NCBI RefSeq assembly: GCF_033958435.1
Contig: NC_134137.1
Location: 317,935,501 to 317,999,500 of the forward strand
From: Carettochelys insculpta
Lineage: Eukaryota; Chordata; Testudines; Carettochelyidae
Direction: 5' to 3'
Length of the DNA: 64,000 bases
A program made the position numbers and the translations under genes. Positions 24,115 through 34,950 of the stretch are shown here, piece after piece (position 1 is the first letter of the stretch; each line of letters starts with the position of its first letter). The notes under the pieces are model-generated. The model did not search any database. It was not told the origin of the DNA and saw nothing but the letters and a program-made list of their open reading frames with translations.

Positions 24115-24117
24115 CTA

Positions 24118-24420
24118 GTAAAAAAACAATGCAAGTTGAAATTAACAGGCAAAGAGTATGCAATCATTCTTATGTACTAGTCCTCTGACTGATGTTGCAG
24201 GAAAAACTTTTCTTGTGAAATTCTTACTAAGTTCTTATTGGATAACGGTTACAGAATGTTAGCCCCAATAGAAAGGACAGCCTTTAAAATGTAGAGTTGG
24301 TGGTTTCAAGAAGGCTCAGTTTAAAAAGAGTATAAATTCCTGTTACAGACATTAAGAAAAAAACACAGCAGGAGGGAGACACCAAATCTAGACTTGAAGA
24401 CTTCCACATTCCCAAGATTG
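24118..24420. other. Short unclassified spacer
   Basis: AT-rich sequence between a MITE and H1. Nothing further recognised. Confidence 0.5.
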
Positions 24421-24695
24421 TCTACGTCTACGTCTACACGTGCACGCTACATCGAAATAGCTAATTTCGATGTAGCGACATCGAAATAGGCTATTTCGAT
24501 GAATAGCGTCTACACGTCCTCCACGGCTGGCAACGTCGATGTTCAACTTCGACGTTGCGCAGCCCAACATCAAAATAGGCGCAGCGAGGGAACGTCTACA
24601 CGCCAAAGTAGCACACATTGAAATAGGGATGCCAGGCACAGGTGCAGACAGGGTCACAGGGCGGACTAGCGCTTCTGGGGCAACAGCTAGCCGCT

Positions 24696-24710
24696 CCCTT
24701 AAAGGGCCCC
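24696..24710 (+). promoter_or_regulatory. Conserved CCCTTAAAGGGCCCC box, putative core promoter of H1 transposase
   Basis: The box sits about 75 bases upstream of the presumed ATG at 24784. The same box lies at the same distance before the H2 transposase (38752) and is retained in every 710-bp MITE. A mirrored version precedes the Myb-like gene (28761-28776). The central TTAAA could act as a TATA-like element. The promoter role is inference from position and conservation. Confidence 0.5.
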
Positions 24711-24791
24711 TCCCAGACACACTCAGCCTGCACAGCACGCGGTCTGAGGAGCCATAGGCAAACAGACCCCAGGCGCCGCAGTCATGGACCC

Positions 24792-24792
<1 letters not shown>

Positions 24793-24825
<33 letters not shown>
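24793..24825 (+). repeat. (CAG)11 coding triplet run
   Basis: Encodes polyglutamine right after the transposase start codon. The MITEs keep a shorter, interrupted version ('ctgcagcagcagcagc'). Confidence 0.9.
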
Positions 24826-24826
<1 letters not shown>

Positions 24827-25289
24827 TGCAGCCCGAGGTCCACCCAGCCCCCCTGGCAGGAGCAGGGCTCGCCCTGCTCCATGCCATGCGGGAGGCAGCT
24901 GAGCACCTCCTTGCTACACGGGAGGAGGAGCTGCCCCCAGGGCAGCAGGGCTCAACCCCTAACCCTGCAGCACCCCCCCCCCCCGCCTCACACGCCGGCG
25001 GCTGTGGAGCTACCCCACCAGCACCGACTGGTGGGAGCGGCTGGTGCTTGGGGAATGGGACGACGACCGCTGGCTCAGGAACTTCAGGATGAGCTGGCAG
25101 ACATTTATGGAGCTGTGCCAGTGGCTCACCCCCGCACTCAGGCACCAGGACACGGCCATGCGGCGTGCCCTCACAGTGCAGAAATGGGTCGGCATCGCTG
25201 TCTGGAAGCTGGCCACTCCCGACAGCTACCGATCCGTGGGACAGCAGTTTGGTGTCGGCAAGGCCACCATCAGGGCTATCCTCATGGAG

Positions 25290-25462
25290 GTAAGAGAACC
25301 CACGGGGGGAGGGCAGGGCAGGGGAGGGGGGCCCGGGCAGAGGAGGGCAGGGGAGGGGAGGGGAGGCCAGGGCTGGGGAGGGCAGAGGAGGGCAGGGCAG
25401 GGCAGGGCCACGCACACCCTGCTCACCCCTCATTGGTGCTGTCCCATGTGCTTTCTCTGCAG
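25290..25462 (+). other. H1 transposase intron, G-rich
   Basis: Donor 'gag/gtaaga', acceptor 'ctctgcag/gttgtg', phase 0; removing it joins ILME to VVHAIN. The intron is packed with GGGCAGGG and GGGGAGGGGAGGGG runs, enough G tracts for G-quadruplex formation on the plus strand. The same intron position is seen in H2. Confidence 0.8.
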
Positions 25463-26444
25463 GTTGTGCATGCCATCAACGCCATGCTCCTGCACAGGCT
25501 CGTGAGGCTGGGGGACCCAGATGCCACCATCGCGGCCTTTGCCACCCTGGGCTTCCCCAACTGCTTCGGGGCTCTGGATGGGACTCACATCCCCATCCGC
25601 GCCCCGCATCACAGTGGAGGATGATACCTCAATCGCAAGGGCTACCATTCTGTCGTCCTCCAGGCCTTGGTGGACAGCCGGGGACGTTTCCAGGACATTT
25701 ATGTGGGCTGGCCTGGCAGCACCCACGATGCCCGGGTTTTCCGGAACTCGGACCTGTGCGCCGGCTGGAGGCGGGGACGTACATCCCCCAGCGGGAGATC
25801 CCGCTGGGGGACACCACCATGCCCTTCTGCGTCATCGCAGATGCGGCATACCCCCTCCGGCCATGGCTCATGCACCCGTACACAGGCCATCTCTCCGCTA
25901 GCCAGGAGCGCTTCAACCAGCGCCTGAACCACGCACGCCAGGTGTTGGAGCGCTCATTTGGCCACCTGAAGGGACGCTGGAGATGTCTCCTGACCCGCCT
26001 GGATGCGGGCCCCCACAACATCCCCCAGATTGTGGGTGCCTGCTGCGCCCTGCACAATTTGGTGGAGAGCAAGGGGGACACCTTTTTCCAGGGCTGGGCT
26101 GCGGAGGCCGGCAGGGCAGACGTCCAGCCACCTGCTGCCTCCAGTCGGCAGGTGGACCCCGAAGGAACCCGGGTCCGGGAGGCCCTGCGGGCCCACTTCA
26201 ATGATGAGGCCGCAGGGTGAACTCTGCCCAGGCCCCCCACTGCCCGCCCCTTCCTCCACCACACTCCTGCCCCAACGCCCACACCATGGAGCACCCCACC
26301 GCACCCCCCTCCCACTTTTCCTGGACAAATGACAGCACGCACTTGTGGCTGAACTCAAACTGGTTTTTCTTTGAGAACTTTTTTTTTTAACTGTAAATAT
26401 ATAAAACAAGAACAAACATGTGGAAACAAACTAATATGTACAAA

Positions 26445-26450
26445 AATAAA
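26445..26450 (+). terminator. AATAAA polyadenylation signal for H1 transposase
   Basis: AATAAA lies about 225 bases past the stop codon, in the short AT-rich gap between the two convergent genes. Confidence 0.55.
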
Positions 26451-26607
26451 ACAATAGTAACAAACAAGTGTCCTCAATAATCAAAAGAAAACCAGGGAGG
26501 ATAAAGGGGAGAACTATTTACATGGGGGGACGGGGCAAATGGGGGGCACCAAAGAAGAACTTTAAACTATATACAAGGGGGGGGGCCACGTCCCAGGCCC
26601 CTTGCCC

Positions 26608-28660
26608 CTATAGCCCGGCACTGGGCGTGGGCGGCCGGGAGCCCTGCCGCAGTCGCAGCCCTGTCTGGGGCTGGCTGGGGGTGGGCCAGACCGGAAGATA
26701 GGATGCCCGGCGAGTCTCAGGTGGCTCCAGGGGTCCCTTGGTGCTCCGGCCCTTGGCAGTGGGTGGCGGGGCGACAGCGGATGGGATGGCGACGGGCAGA
26801 GCAGCTGGTGGTGGGGCTGGTGGAGCAGGCAGGGCGGGCGCTGCGGCGGCCGGCCCGGCATAGGGGGCCAGGTAGTCCACCAGCCGGTTAAAAGTCTCCA
26901 TGTAGGCCCCCCATGCCTCCTGGAGCCAGGCCAGCACCCGCTCCTGCAGCTGCAGCTGCTGCTCCGCGACCTCCAGCTGCCATCGGTGGATGGCCAGCAG
27001 CTGGGGGTCCGTCGCTGTCGGGTGGTGGTGGTGCGGGGTCCACTGTCTAGCCCGCCATGGGGCCGGTCGGTCCTCGGCCAAGGGGCTGGCCTGGAGCGAT
27101 GGTCCCGGAGGGCTGTCCGGGACGACTGAGGCCTTGCCGGCGCTCTCTTCCGGTCCTTCTGATGGTGCAGGTGCGGGACACAGGAGAGGAGGGGGGAAGA
27201 AGAATGGAGACAGGCGTTAGTGTGGGCCCCTAGCCGTGGCCTTTGTCCCCCCAGCCCTGTGCTGCAGGTTCCCCATCCCCGTCCCCGGGAGATGCTGCTG
27301 TGATGGATGGGGTTCAGGGGTCCCCCTGCCCTGCACCCCGTCCCCTGGTGGGAACAACTCTCACTTCACCCCGCAGGGTCTGACAGCAGGAGAGGTTTCT
27401 TAGGCCACAGATGGCCAGTTTCTGCCAGGAGTGACAGCACCAGCTGTCGGAAGAGACAGTCCTTCCAACCCGTCGTGGGGAGAAGACCCCAAGGGGGGCC
27501 CCTCTGGGATGCAGCTTTCCCCCTCCTCAGGCTGGCTGCCTTCCAGCTCTCCCTTCCCCTAACCTCTACCTGTGGCCCCCGCCCTCCCCCCACAATTCCA
27601 AGCCAGCTCGGCTCCTCCCTCATGTTTGTTCAGGGCAGAGGTGTCACCTGCTGGCTGTAGCCCCAGGATCCTCCTTTGCCCCTGGGAGCTATTCGGCTCT
27701 TGTTGCTCATATGTAGCCTGAGTCTCCCTTTTGCACTCCCCCCACTCCATCACATGCTGCTGCTGCGGGGTGTCCCACCCCCTCCTCCCGGGGGCCCCTC
27801 GAGGTTCCGCTCCCCCCTGACCCGGGGATGGGGCATGGCACTTTCATGCGGGGTGCGGGGGGGCAGGGGCTGATGCAGTGCTGTGAGGGCCATGGCCCTG
27901 CTGTCCTTGGGGCCATGGCCATGTGAGCATGTGGGGGGCCCTGGACACATATCTATTACCCCCTGCCCCTCAAGCTCAGGGGTGTACACCAGAGGGGGGT
28001 ACCTACCTGTCGGTCTGCTCCCACGGTCCGGAGATCCCCGGGGGGTGGAGGCCCTGCTGCTGCTCCGGGATGGCAGGAGGAGGATCTGCAGCCCGGATTC
28101 TGCAGAGGAGGAGACCCCCTCCTCCTCCTCCTCCTCCTCCTCCTCCTCCTCCTGCCGCGATGTCCCGGGGGTGGCCTCCGGGGGGGGCCCCCAGGGTGCG
28201 GGGCTTACCTCCGGGGCGGACTCCGGCTGCAGGGCCTGCTGGGGCTCGTCGGCCAAGGTGTCAGGGGTGGCCGAAGGGGAGGAGGTGTGCTGGGAGCCCA
28301 GGATGTCCCTGAGCTCCCTGTAAAAGTGGCAAGTGGCGGGGGCGGCCCCAGATTGGCTGGCTGCATCCTGGGCCCGGGAGTAACCCTGCCGCAGCTCCTT
28401 CACCTTACTCCTGACGTGATCAGGAGTGTGGGCAGGGTGACCCCGGGCAGCCAGGCCGTCGGCCAGCCAAGCGAACGCATCCGCGTTCCGCTTCTTGCTC
28501 CCCATTACCTGGAGCACCTCCTCCTCACTCCAGAGCCCCAGCAGGTCCCGCATCTCGGCCTCCATCCAGGAGGGGCCCTGCTGCCGCTTGCCAGCCTGGC
28601 TGCCCTGGCTCCCTTTGGGGAGGTCCCCTGGGGGTGCTGGGGGGGCTGCTGGGCAGCCAT
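26608..28660 (-). pseudogene. H1 Myb/SANT-like accessory protein, two exons, one frameshift
   Basis: Known Harbingers need a Myb-like protein that binds the element ends and recruits the transposase to the nucleus. Start: ATG at 28660-28658, MAAQQPPQHPQGTSPKG; one frameshift near 28600 then leads into the domain frame. The domain (about 28565-28285) reads EMRDLLGLWSEEEVLQ, then HVRSKVKELRQGY and FYRELRDILG, a Myb_DNA-bind_4 trihelix-like fold. An acidic polyglutamate run follows (28118-28152). Donor ACAG/GTAGGT at 28007/28006 and acceptor CATCAG/AAGG at 27159/27158 join in phase 1 to give TEGPEESAGKAS. Exon 2 has a coiled-coil-like RWQLEVAEQQLQLQERVLAW segment and ends at 26608. Apart from the frameshift I see no other break. 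Confidence 0.82.
28118..28152. repeat. (CCT)n run encoding polyglutamate
   Basis: About eleven CCT/TCC repeats. On the minus strand they read GAG codons within the Myb-like gene. Confidence 0.9.
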
Positions 28661-28760
28661 CGCAGCTGGGTGGGTTGCTGAGGGACGTGCAGGCTGGCCG
28701 TGTGTCTGGGCTGCCGCCTGCACGATCCCTCAGCTTCCTGCACAGGAAGGGAGGGGGAGG

Positions 28761-28776
28761 GGACCTTTAAGGGGCC
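28761..28776 (-). promoter_or_regulatory. Mirrored TTTAAGG box, putative promoter of the H1 Myb-like gene
   Basis: GGACCTTTAAGGGGCC lies about 100 bases upstream of the Myb-like ATG (28660) and is the near-complement of the box before the transposase, so both genes may use the same kind of promoter. Inferred from position. Confidence 0.4.
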
Positions 28777-29086
28777 GCTCCATATGGCCACCATTGAGCT
28801 GAGGGGCTGGAGAGAGCATCTCTCAACCCCTCAGCTGATGGCCGCCATGGAGGACCCGGCAATTTCGACGTTGCGGGACGCGCAACGACTACACGGTCCC
28901 TACTTCAACGTTGAACGTCGAAGTAGGGCGCTATTCCTATCCCCTCATGAGGTTAGCGACTTCGACGTCTCGCCGCCTAACGTCGAAGTTAACTTCGAAA
29001 TAGCGCCCGACGCGTGTAGCCGTGACAGGCGCTATTTCGAAGTTAGTGCCGCTACTTCGAAGTAGCTTGCACGTGTAGACACGGCT

Positions 29087-31497
29087 TACAAGAAGCAAAT
29101 GAGTGTCATGCTGCATCATGAATTTAAAGAAATCCCAGTTCTTGCCAGAAGCAGCTAATTACCTGCTGGAAAAGTTAAAGAGAAGGAATATTAAGCCAGG
29201 AAATTTCAAAAAAAGTTATTTAAAAAAAATCAACATCAAGATCCCAGCATACTATGAAAAAGCAATCTGGAACCAGACCTGAAAGTTTAACACTCTTAAA
29301 GTAAAACTGTTAGTCTGCTTGACAAAGTCAGAACAAGGGCCCGGCTTTCTAAAGAGTGAGACTGATGTTTTATATATTTTGGTCAATTATGAAAATATCA
29401 TACAGAGAATAAAATAGTGGAGGGTTGGTAATGGGGTGTACAAGCCCCATGCTGGATAACCAGAGGTTAAAATGTTCTGGGTCCAAATAGGCCTGCCCAG
29501 CCATACCTGCAAAGTCTGCAGAAGCCAGAGCTTAAGAGGAGAAACAGCTGCTCAGAAGGGGACAGGCTGTGAAAGGAAGCAGACCTCTGTTCTGAACTGT
29601 AAGGAAGTGTTGTCCAGGAGCTCACATTACCTGAGGCCTGAAGTCATAGGCCTGATAAAACCTGCAAAGCAGGGATGGGTGGCTCGCCGAGATAAGAGAG
29701 TGTGTGTGGTTCTGTAACTAACTCCATGGGGAAAAGGGAAACTTGGGTAGGAAGTGACCCAAGGAACCGTACAGCACCCCAAGAACAAAACATATCTCTC
29801 ACCAACGGGCCATAACGCGGCACCCAGGAGATGGTGTGCTCAGGCTCCCCACACCTGTGCCCAAAAGAGGGAGGTGCAATGGAAGCTTTCACCTCGGAGT
29901 GGAAGACTCTGGGTCATTGAATGTCCAGACCTCCAAGTCCCTGTTAAAAAAAAAAAAGACCAAAAAATCAGGAATTGCTCACTAGGCACACAGGCCCTGG
30001 GACGTGCTTAACAGCTACACACGCATGTGTCTCCCCCCCACAGTATTTGTATATGCAAAACTCTCTGTTTTATTGTTCTCTGTGTAGATTTGTAGTGCCA
30101 CCCTCATCTCTGCAGTAGCTGAGCACCTAGCTGAATAAAAGCACTTGTGAAACTCCGATGGGCCATGTATTTGTACTCCAGCAAGAATGTCTGAAGGGAG
30201 AAAAAAATATCAACAGCTTAGAGGATGGAAACTCAGGATCCACCATGTGGTATTAGAATACTGAACTTGCTGGCCCTTTTGTTTGTCTCAGATCGTGGCC
30301 AACACCCTTAAATAATAGGTTGAAAGTTCCTGACTTTTCCAACTGGAATTGTCTAGTATTTTAAAACAGGCATATTTATAAAACTCTGTTATGTTTCTTA
30401 TTGAATATTACAGTGCCTGTTTGGATTATCTGTACAAAAGATGTAAACTCTTGGCTTCTGGATTATTTTAAGACAGAGTTCCAGAGTTGTTTGAGGTTTT
30501 TGTTTGCTTGTGTTTTATATTACAACATTTTCTTTAATTGGGATAACATTTGCTGCTTTTTAATTTAATTGACCACCCCCTTGTCCTAGTGTATGAAAAA
30601 GGGCAAAAACAGGAACAGATCTATCTTATTTGCAGAATTCATTTCCTATGGCACTATCATGTTTCTATATATTTGCTTTGTCTATAATCATAACATAGAT
30701 TTTTTGAACACATGAAAGCAATTTTTATGCTCTCTGTCCCACTTTTACCTTGTGCAAGACGCATCTCTGAAACCTGAACACATATAAAGCACTCCTTTTC
30801 TACTACTAGTAAGCCTAACAAAGCCAGAAGCTTGGTTGAATCAAGGCACGGCTGAGGTAAAATGAGCCAAAGACATTAAATTGTAAATGGCAAAATAATT
30901 GCAGGCCAAAAGACTTAATCCCAGAGCCAATAGATTTACATTGTAAATGGAACACCAAACAAAAATGAGCATGTGCTTTTTGCAGCAAGGGACAAAATGA
31001 TTTGTACTAAAGGTTACTCTGACAAAAGGTAAGATTCTTGGATTTAAAATGTAAAAAATTAAGTAGGTCTTTTAACATATATTTAGATGCAGGTTTGAAT
31101 CTCTTTTGAACTTTACATTAAAAGCGCTTTAAAAATAAAGTGATATAATCGTATTATGAACATTTCTTGTCTAATAAATGAAGATGAACAAGAGAAAGTT
31201 GTGTATCCAGTACATTACTCATTCACGGTGGCAAAGAAAAGCAATATTATATCTAGGTAAATATTGCTGCCTACATTTACCTGTTAGCAATTTAATCACT
31301 GTTAAATGAGGACACTAATTTAATTACAACTGTGATTAATTAATTGTTCCTATGAAATACACTATTTTCTTGACAAAATCACTTGATGTAAAGAAGGCAT
31401 TTGTAACATTTCCTTCTAGCTACAAGCATTCACATTATCTTTAACAGGAGACGGGATTGTTCCCACTCCTGCTTTAACCTGGAAGTTAATCTTTTTG
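29087..31497. other. No gene; unclassified DNA, possibly an old repeat near 29.4-30.2 kb
   Basis: 29430-30170 is less AT-rich and ends in an A run and 'ctgaataaaa', which may be an old long-terminal-repeat-like sequence, but I found no matching ends. The rest is AT-rich and featureless. Confidence 0.4.
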
Positions 31498-32283
31498 ACT
31501 ACATCTACACAGCAGGGTAATTTTGAAATTATCCTTTCCAGAACAGCTATTCCAAAACAGCTTATTTGGAAATAACACAGCTACACACAAGATTGCATTT
31601 TGAAATAGCACTCGGGTATTTCAAAATAGCATGTCCGGACACATAGGCTATGTCTACACTAGCAAGTTTTTTTGAAAAAGCCAGGGTTCTTTCAAAAAAT
31701 CCCACAAATCATCTACACACAAAATGTATTCTTTCGATATTAAATTGGGAGAACGCAGCACTTTTTCCAGTGGCCCTCTTATACTACTGAATGAGGAAGA
31801 GCACCTTTTTCTGAAAGATTATTTTGGAAAAAAAATGTGTGTAGATGTCCCAGGGGCCCTATTTTTTGAAAGAGCAGCCGTCATGGTGCCAGATTTTTTG
31901 ATCACTGGCTGGTGCTTATGAAAGAGTGGGGGCTGTGTGGATGTTCTCTATCAAAAAAGTGGATCAATTGTTTTTGATTTGCTCTTTTGTATGTGGATGT
32001 GCTTTTTCGAAAGAAGCTTTTTAGGAAGAGATCTTCCAAAAGAATTTCTTTTGAAGGATCATGGTAGTGTTGACATAGCCATAGTGCCTATGTCGAAATA
32101 GTGCCATTGGATGCCATTATGACTGATTTTGAAATAGCACTATTCTGTGTCTTAACAGTGCCTATTTCAAAATAGGTATTTCTAAATCAGCATTATTCCT
32201 ACTGCAATGAAGTTAACAAAATTCAAAATAATCTGCCCACTGCTTTGAATTTATTTTTAAATAGTGTGTATGTAGTGTAGACC
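31498..32283. mobile_element. Older MITE (TTGAAATAG family), split by a younger MITE
   Basis: Left 'actacatctacacagcag' and right 'tagtgtgtatgtagtgtaga' are degraded inverted ends. 'tgaaatagcac' and 'tatttcaaaatag' motifs recur on both sides of the insertion at 31646-32080. Confidence 0.6.
31646..32080. mobile_element. MITE with TTCGAAAGA motifs, ATA target duplication
   Basis: Starts GGCTATGTCTACACTAGC and ends GTAGTGTTGACATAGCC, flanked by ATA at 31643-31645 and 32081-32083. 435 bp, non-coding. Related copies are at 44.7 and 56.7 kb. Confidence 0.82.
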
Positions 32284-32662
32284 TTGGCACATTTTTTTTA
32301 TAAATAGCAGCTCTTCTACAAGAGCCTTTATGCGAATCTCTCTTTTCCCCACCCCCCCAATGAGGCTATGGTGTCTTTGCAATACCATTCTGACCCTTTC
32401 CGTTTCCAGACATGGCAGTTGAAAGGAAAGGATGGGTAAAGGAAAAAGCCTGGGTGAGGAGCCCTGTGAAGATTCCAAAAAAGATAGCAGTCTTGGGGGC
32501 TCAGGTTTTCAAAAGTCTCTCAGTGACTTACTGCCAATTTTTCCAAAGGCATTTAGGGTTTCTAAAAGCATTTAGGGTTCTACAGGTTCTAAAGACACAG
32601 ATACATGTATTTGAAAAGCCCACTAGATACTTAAGCACATTAGGCTAAGGGTGGCCAAACAG
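32284..32662. other. No gene recognised
   Basis: Short unclassified spacer. Confidence 0.5.
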
Positions 32663-32665
32663 TTA

Positions 32666-33375
32666 GGCTACGTCTACACGTGCACCCAACTTCGAAATAG
32701 CTTATTTCGATGTTGCGACATCGAAATAGGCTATTTCGATGAATAACGTCTACACGTCCTCCAGGGCTGGCAACGTCGATGTTCAACTTCGACGTTGCTC
32801 AGCCCAACATCGAAATAGGCACAGCGAGGGAACGTCTACACGCCAAAGTAGCACACATCAAAATAAGGGAGCCAGGCACAGCTGCAGACAGGGTCACGGG
32901 GCGGACTCAACAGCAAGCCGCTCCCTTAAAGGGCCCCTCCCAGACACACTTTCATTAAACAGTGCAAGATACACAGAGCCAACAACTAGTTGCAGACCCT
33001 GTATATGCAGCACGGACCCCCAGCTGCAGCAGCAGCAGCCAGAAGCCCTGGGCTAAGGGCTGCTGCCCACGGTGACCACAGAGCCCCGCAAGGGCTGGAG
33101 AGAGAGTATCTCTCAACCCCCCAGCTGATGGCCGCCATGGAGGACCCCGCTATTTCGATGTTGCGGGACGCGGATCGTCTACACGTCCCTACTTCGATGT
33201 TGAACGTCGAAGTAGGGCGCTATTCCCATCCGCTCATGGGGTTAGCGACTTCGACGTCTCACCGCCTAACGTCGATTTCAACTTCGAAATAGCGCCCAAC
33301 ACGTGTAGACTTGACGGGCGCTATTTCGAAGTTACTGCCGCTACTTCGAAGTAGCGTGTACGTGTAGACGCAGCC
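32666..33375 (+). mobile_element. Full-length 710-bp Harbinger MITE
   Basis: Same length, orientation and nearly the same sequence as the copy at 12127. Left flank TTA and right flank TCT do not match, so no target duplication is visible. That suggests either flank mutation or that the copy was joined by recombination. Confidence 0.85.
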
Positions 33376-33386
33376 TCTGAGACTTA

Positions 33387-34191
33387 GGTTATATCTACAC
33401 TATAATATAAATTCCCTTTTTAATAAATTTGATTTTTTTAATCTTGTTCTTATGAATTTGAAATTACGTGTCCACAAACATTCTTGAAATTAGACCCATC
33501 ATTTTTCTGTGTCAAGTTTCTGCATCCCCATTGCCCTTTGCAAGTTTGACAGCGTGAGCAGTGCATTGTGGGTACTTACCCCACGGTGCCTTAGCCATGG
33601 TTGCTTGAGGGTCATGTTCAAATCCCAGAAAGCAAAGTGCTGTCCTAGAATTCAGAGCACCTGGTTATAGAATTCAGCTCTCCCCCAAATCCTTCCAGGT
33701 TCCCTGTGTTGTGCGTCCTCTGAGAACTTGGCATAGCACCAGGCAGCTGTGCCATCAGCCTTGTCCACCCCCTCCTGGTTCCGTCAGCCATGCATCCAGA
33801 CCTTATAGTTGCAGGCCTGGGCACTGCAGAATTCAAATTCAAATAATAATTCAATCAAAAATTTATGGGCTTCCTTCTTCATGTGCACCTGGATGGAGAG
33901 CAACAGAGAAGGAAGCGGCCATACATGGACGGTCACTGTGTAGCTTTGTGGGATACATACGGGACACTTCTGGAGGCTAACAAATTAAAGACATGGTGCT
34001 TCCACACTAGCCTTTATTTAAAATTTTAAATTCAAAATTGATGCTATGCCCATCTGGTTATATTGGCATTTGTTATTGGTATTAGGGCTCACTAATTTGA
34101 GTTAATGGTATTTACCATGAAGACAGTGATGCTTTAATATCAAGCTAACTCCTTTAAATTCGATTTTATGTCATAGTGTAGACACAGTCTA
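33387..34191. mobile_element. Probable long MITE, TATAGTGTAGA ends
   Basis: Left GGTTATATCTACACTATAA and right 'tcatagtgtagacacagtct' are inverted. The interior includes 'gcagtgcattgtgggtactt', a text common in reptile Harbinger MITEs, and the subterminal motif 'aaattcgattt' type repeats. About 800 bp with no coding capacity. Confidence 0.55.
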
Positions 34192-34212
34192 AGAGCCAAA
34201 ATAGCTGTGCAT

Positions 34213-34282
34213 AGACCCACATATATATCTATTTTTAATCTATCTATGTATCTATCTATCTAAATAGATAGATAGATAAACA
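34213..34282. repeat. (TCTA)n / (TAGA)n microsatellite
   Basis: TCTATCTATCTA runs directly into GATAGATAGATA, so the strand can fold back on itself. Confidence 0.85.
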
Positions 34283-34945
34283 CATGGCTCAGTGCCTTCC
34301 CTGTCCCCCAGATCCAGGCAGCCCCAGCCCCCTGCTCTAACCCAACCCCTACCTCTCACCCAGAGCCAGGCACCCCCAGCCTCCCCTTCCCTCTAACCCA
34401 ATGCTCATTATGCTGCTGCCACATGCTTCTCCCTCCAGGGGCTGGGATGAATGTACAGAGTGGCAGTAAGGTGCTTGCAGCTCATGAACCACTGTTTGGC
34501 CACCCCTGCATTAGGCACTGAACTCCCATGGATTTCAGTGGGAGTTATGATTAATTAGGGACAGCAGACTTTGTCCTTGTATGTATTAGGGGTGACCAAA
34601 ACATAGTGGTGGGGGAAAGCACAAGCTTTCTGTCCCCCAGGATTTTATTAAATGTCAAAATTGGAAATGTTTCAAATACCTCCAGTAAACAGTGAATCTC
34701 TAAAAGAGTGAACAGAGAACTAGAAAATATTAAAGAATATTTAAAATAGTTTACTTTCAAAGAGAAGATACAATCATGCGAGGTTGCCTAATAATGCAGT
34801 AGATAAAGCATCCTTTACCGAAAAAGTAGACTAGAATAATGCAAAGCTGATCTGAATGCTGAGAAAGAGGAAAACAGGAGAAAAGACACTCAGAGTAAGA
34901 TATACTTGAGGAAGTTTAAGCTAGTTATCTTAACAGCCTTGGTGT
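34283..34945. other. No gene; hAT end fragment near 34.5 kb
   Basis: 'gtttggccacccctgca' at 34491-34507 resembles the right end of a hAT MITE. Its partner end was not found. Confidence 0.4.
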
Positions 34946-34950
34946 CTGTG

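Larger units (their letters stand above)
24784..26220 (+). pseudogene. H1 Harbinger transposase (HARBI1-like, DDE), two exons, lightly damaged
   Basis: Cuts and pastes the element as a DDE nuclease of the DDE_Tnp_4 type. The start at 24784 gives MDP and an 11-glutamine run. After a frameshift the N-terminal region reads TDWWERLVLGEWDDDRW and a helix-turn-helix-like SVGQQFGVGKATIRAILME. A GT-AG intron (25290-25462) separates exon 2, starting VVHAINAM. The catalytic residues are D in GALDGTH (codon 25577-25579), D in STHDARVF (25727-25729) and E in VLERSFGHLKGRW (25948-25950). It ends DEAAG at 26220. Lesions: a frameshift in or near the C12 tract (24973-24984), a TGA at 25622-25624 in place of an expected arginine codon (CGA to TGA type) and a one-base deletion near 25757. 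Otherwise about full family length, so decay is recent, or partly assembly error at the C tract. Confidence 0.88.
24421..29086. mobile_element. PIF/Harbinger DNA transposon H1, nearly complete, two convergent genes
   Basis: Inverted termini: 'cgtctacacgtgcacgctac' on the left and the complement of 'gtgtctacacgtgcaagc' on the right. The outermost left bases look disturbed (a repeated 'tctacg'), so exact ends and the target duplication are uncertain. About 4.67 kb, strikingly GC-rich against AT-rich flanks. The left half holds a DDE transposase on the plus strand, the right half a Myb/SANT-like gene on the minus strand, tail to tail. This two-gene layout is standard for vertebrate Harbingers. 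Both ends (about 350 bp left, 300 bp right) are shared with the 710-bp MITEs. Confidence 0.88.

Noticed and set aside
24793..24825. Possible host polyglutamine gene
   Set aside because: The CAG run opens the Harbinger transposase and is also present in degenerate form in MITEs.
24723..25433. 236-codon minus-strand open frame opposite the transposase
   Set aside because: A GC-rich shadow frame with proline and serine runs produced by G-tract intron sequence.
25629..26342. 237-codon minus-strand frame opposite exon 2 of H1
   Set aside because: Antisense to the recognisable DDE domain, with arginine/proline-rich composition typical of a shadow frame.
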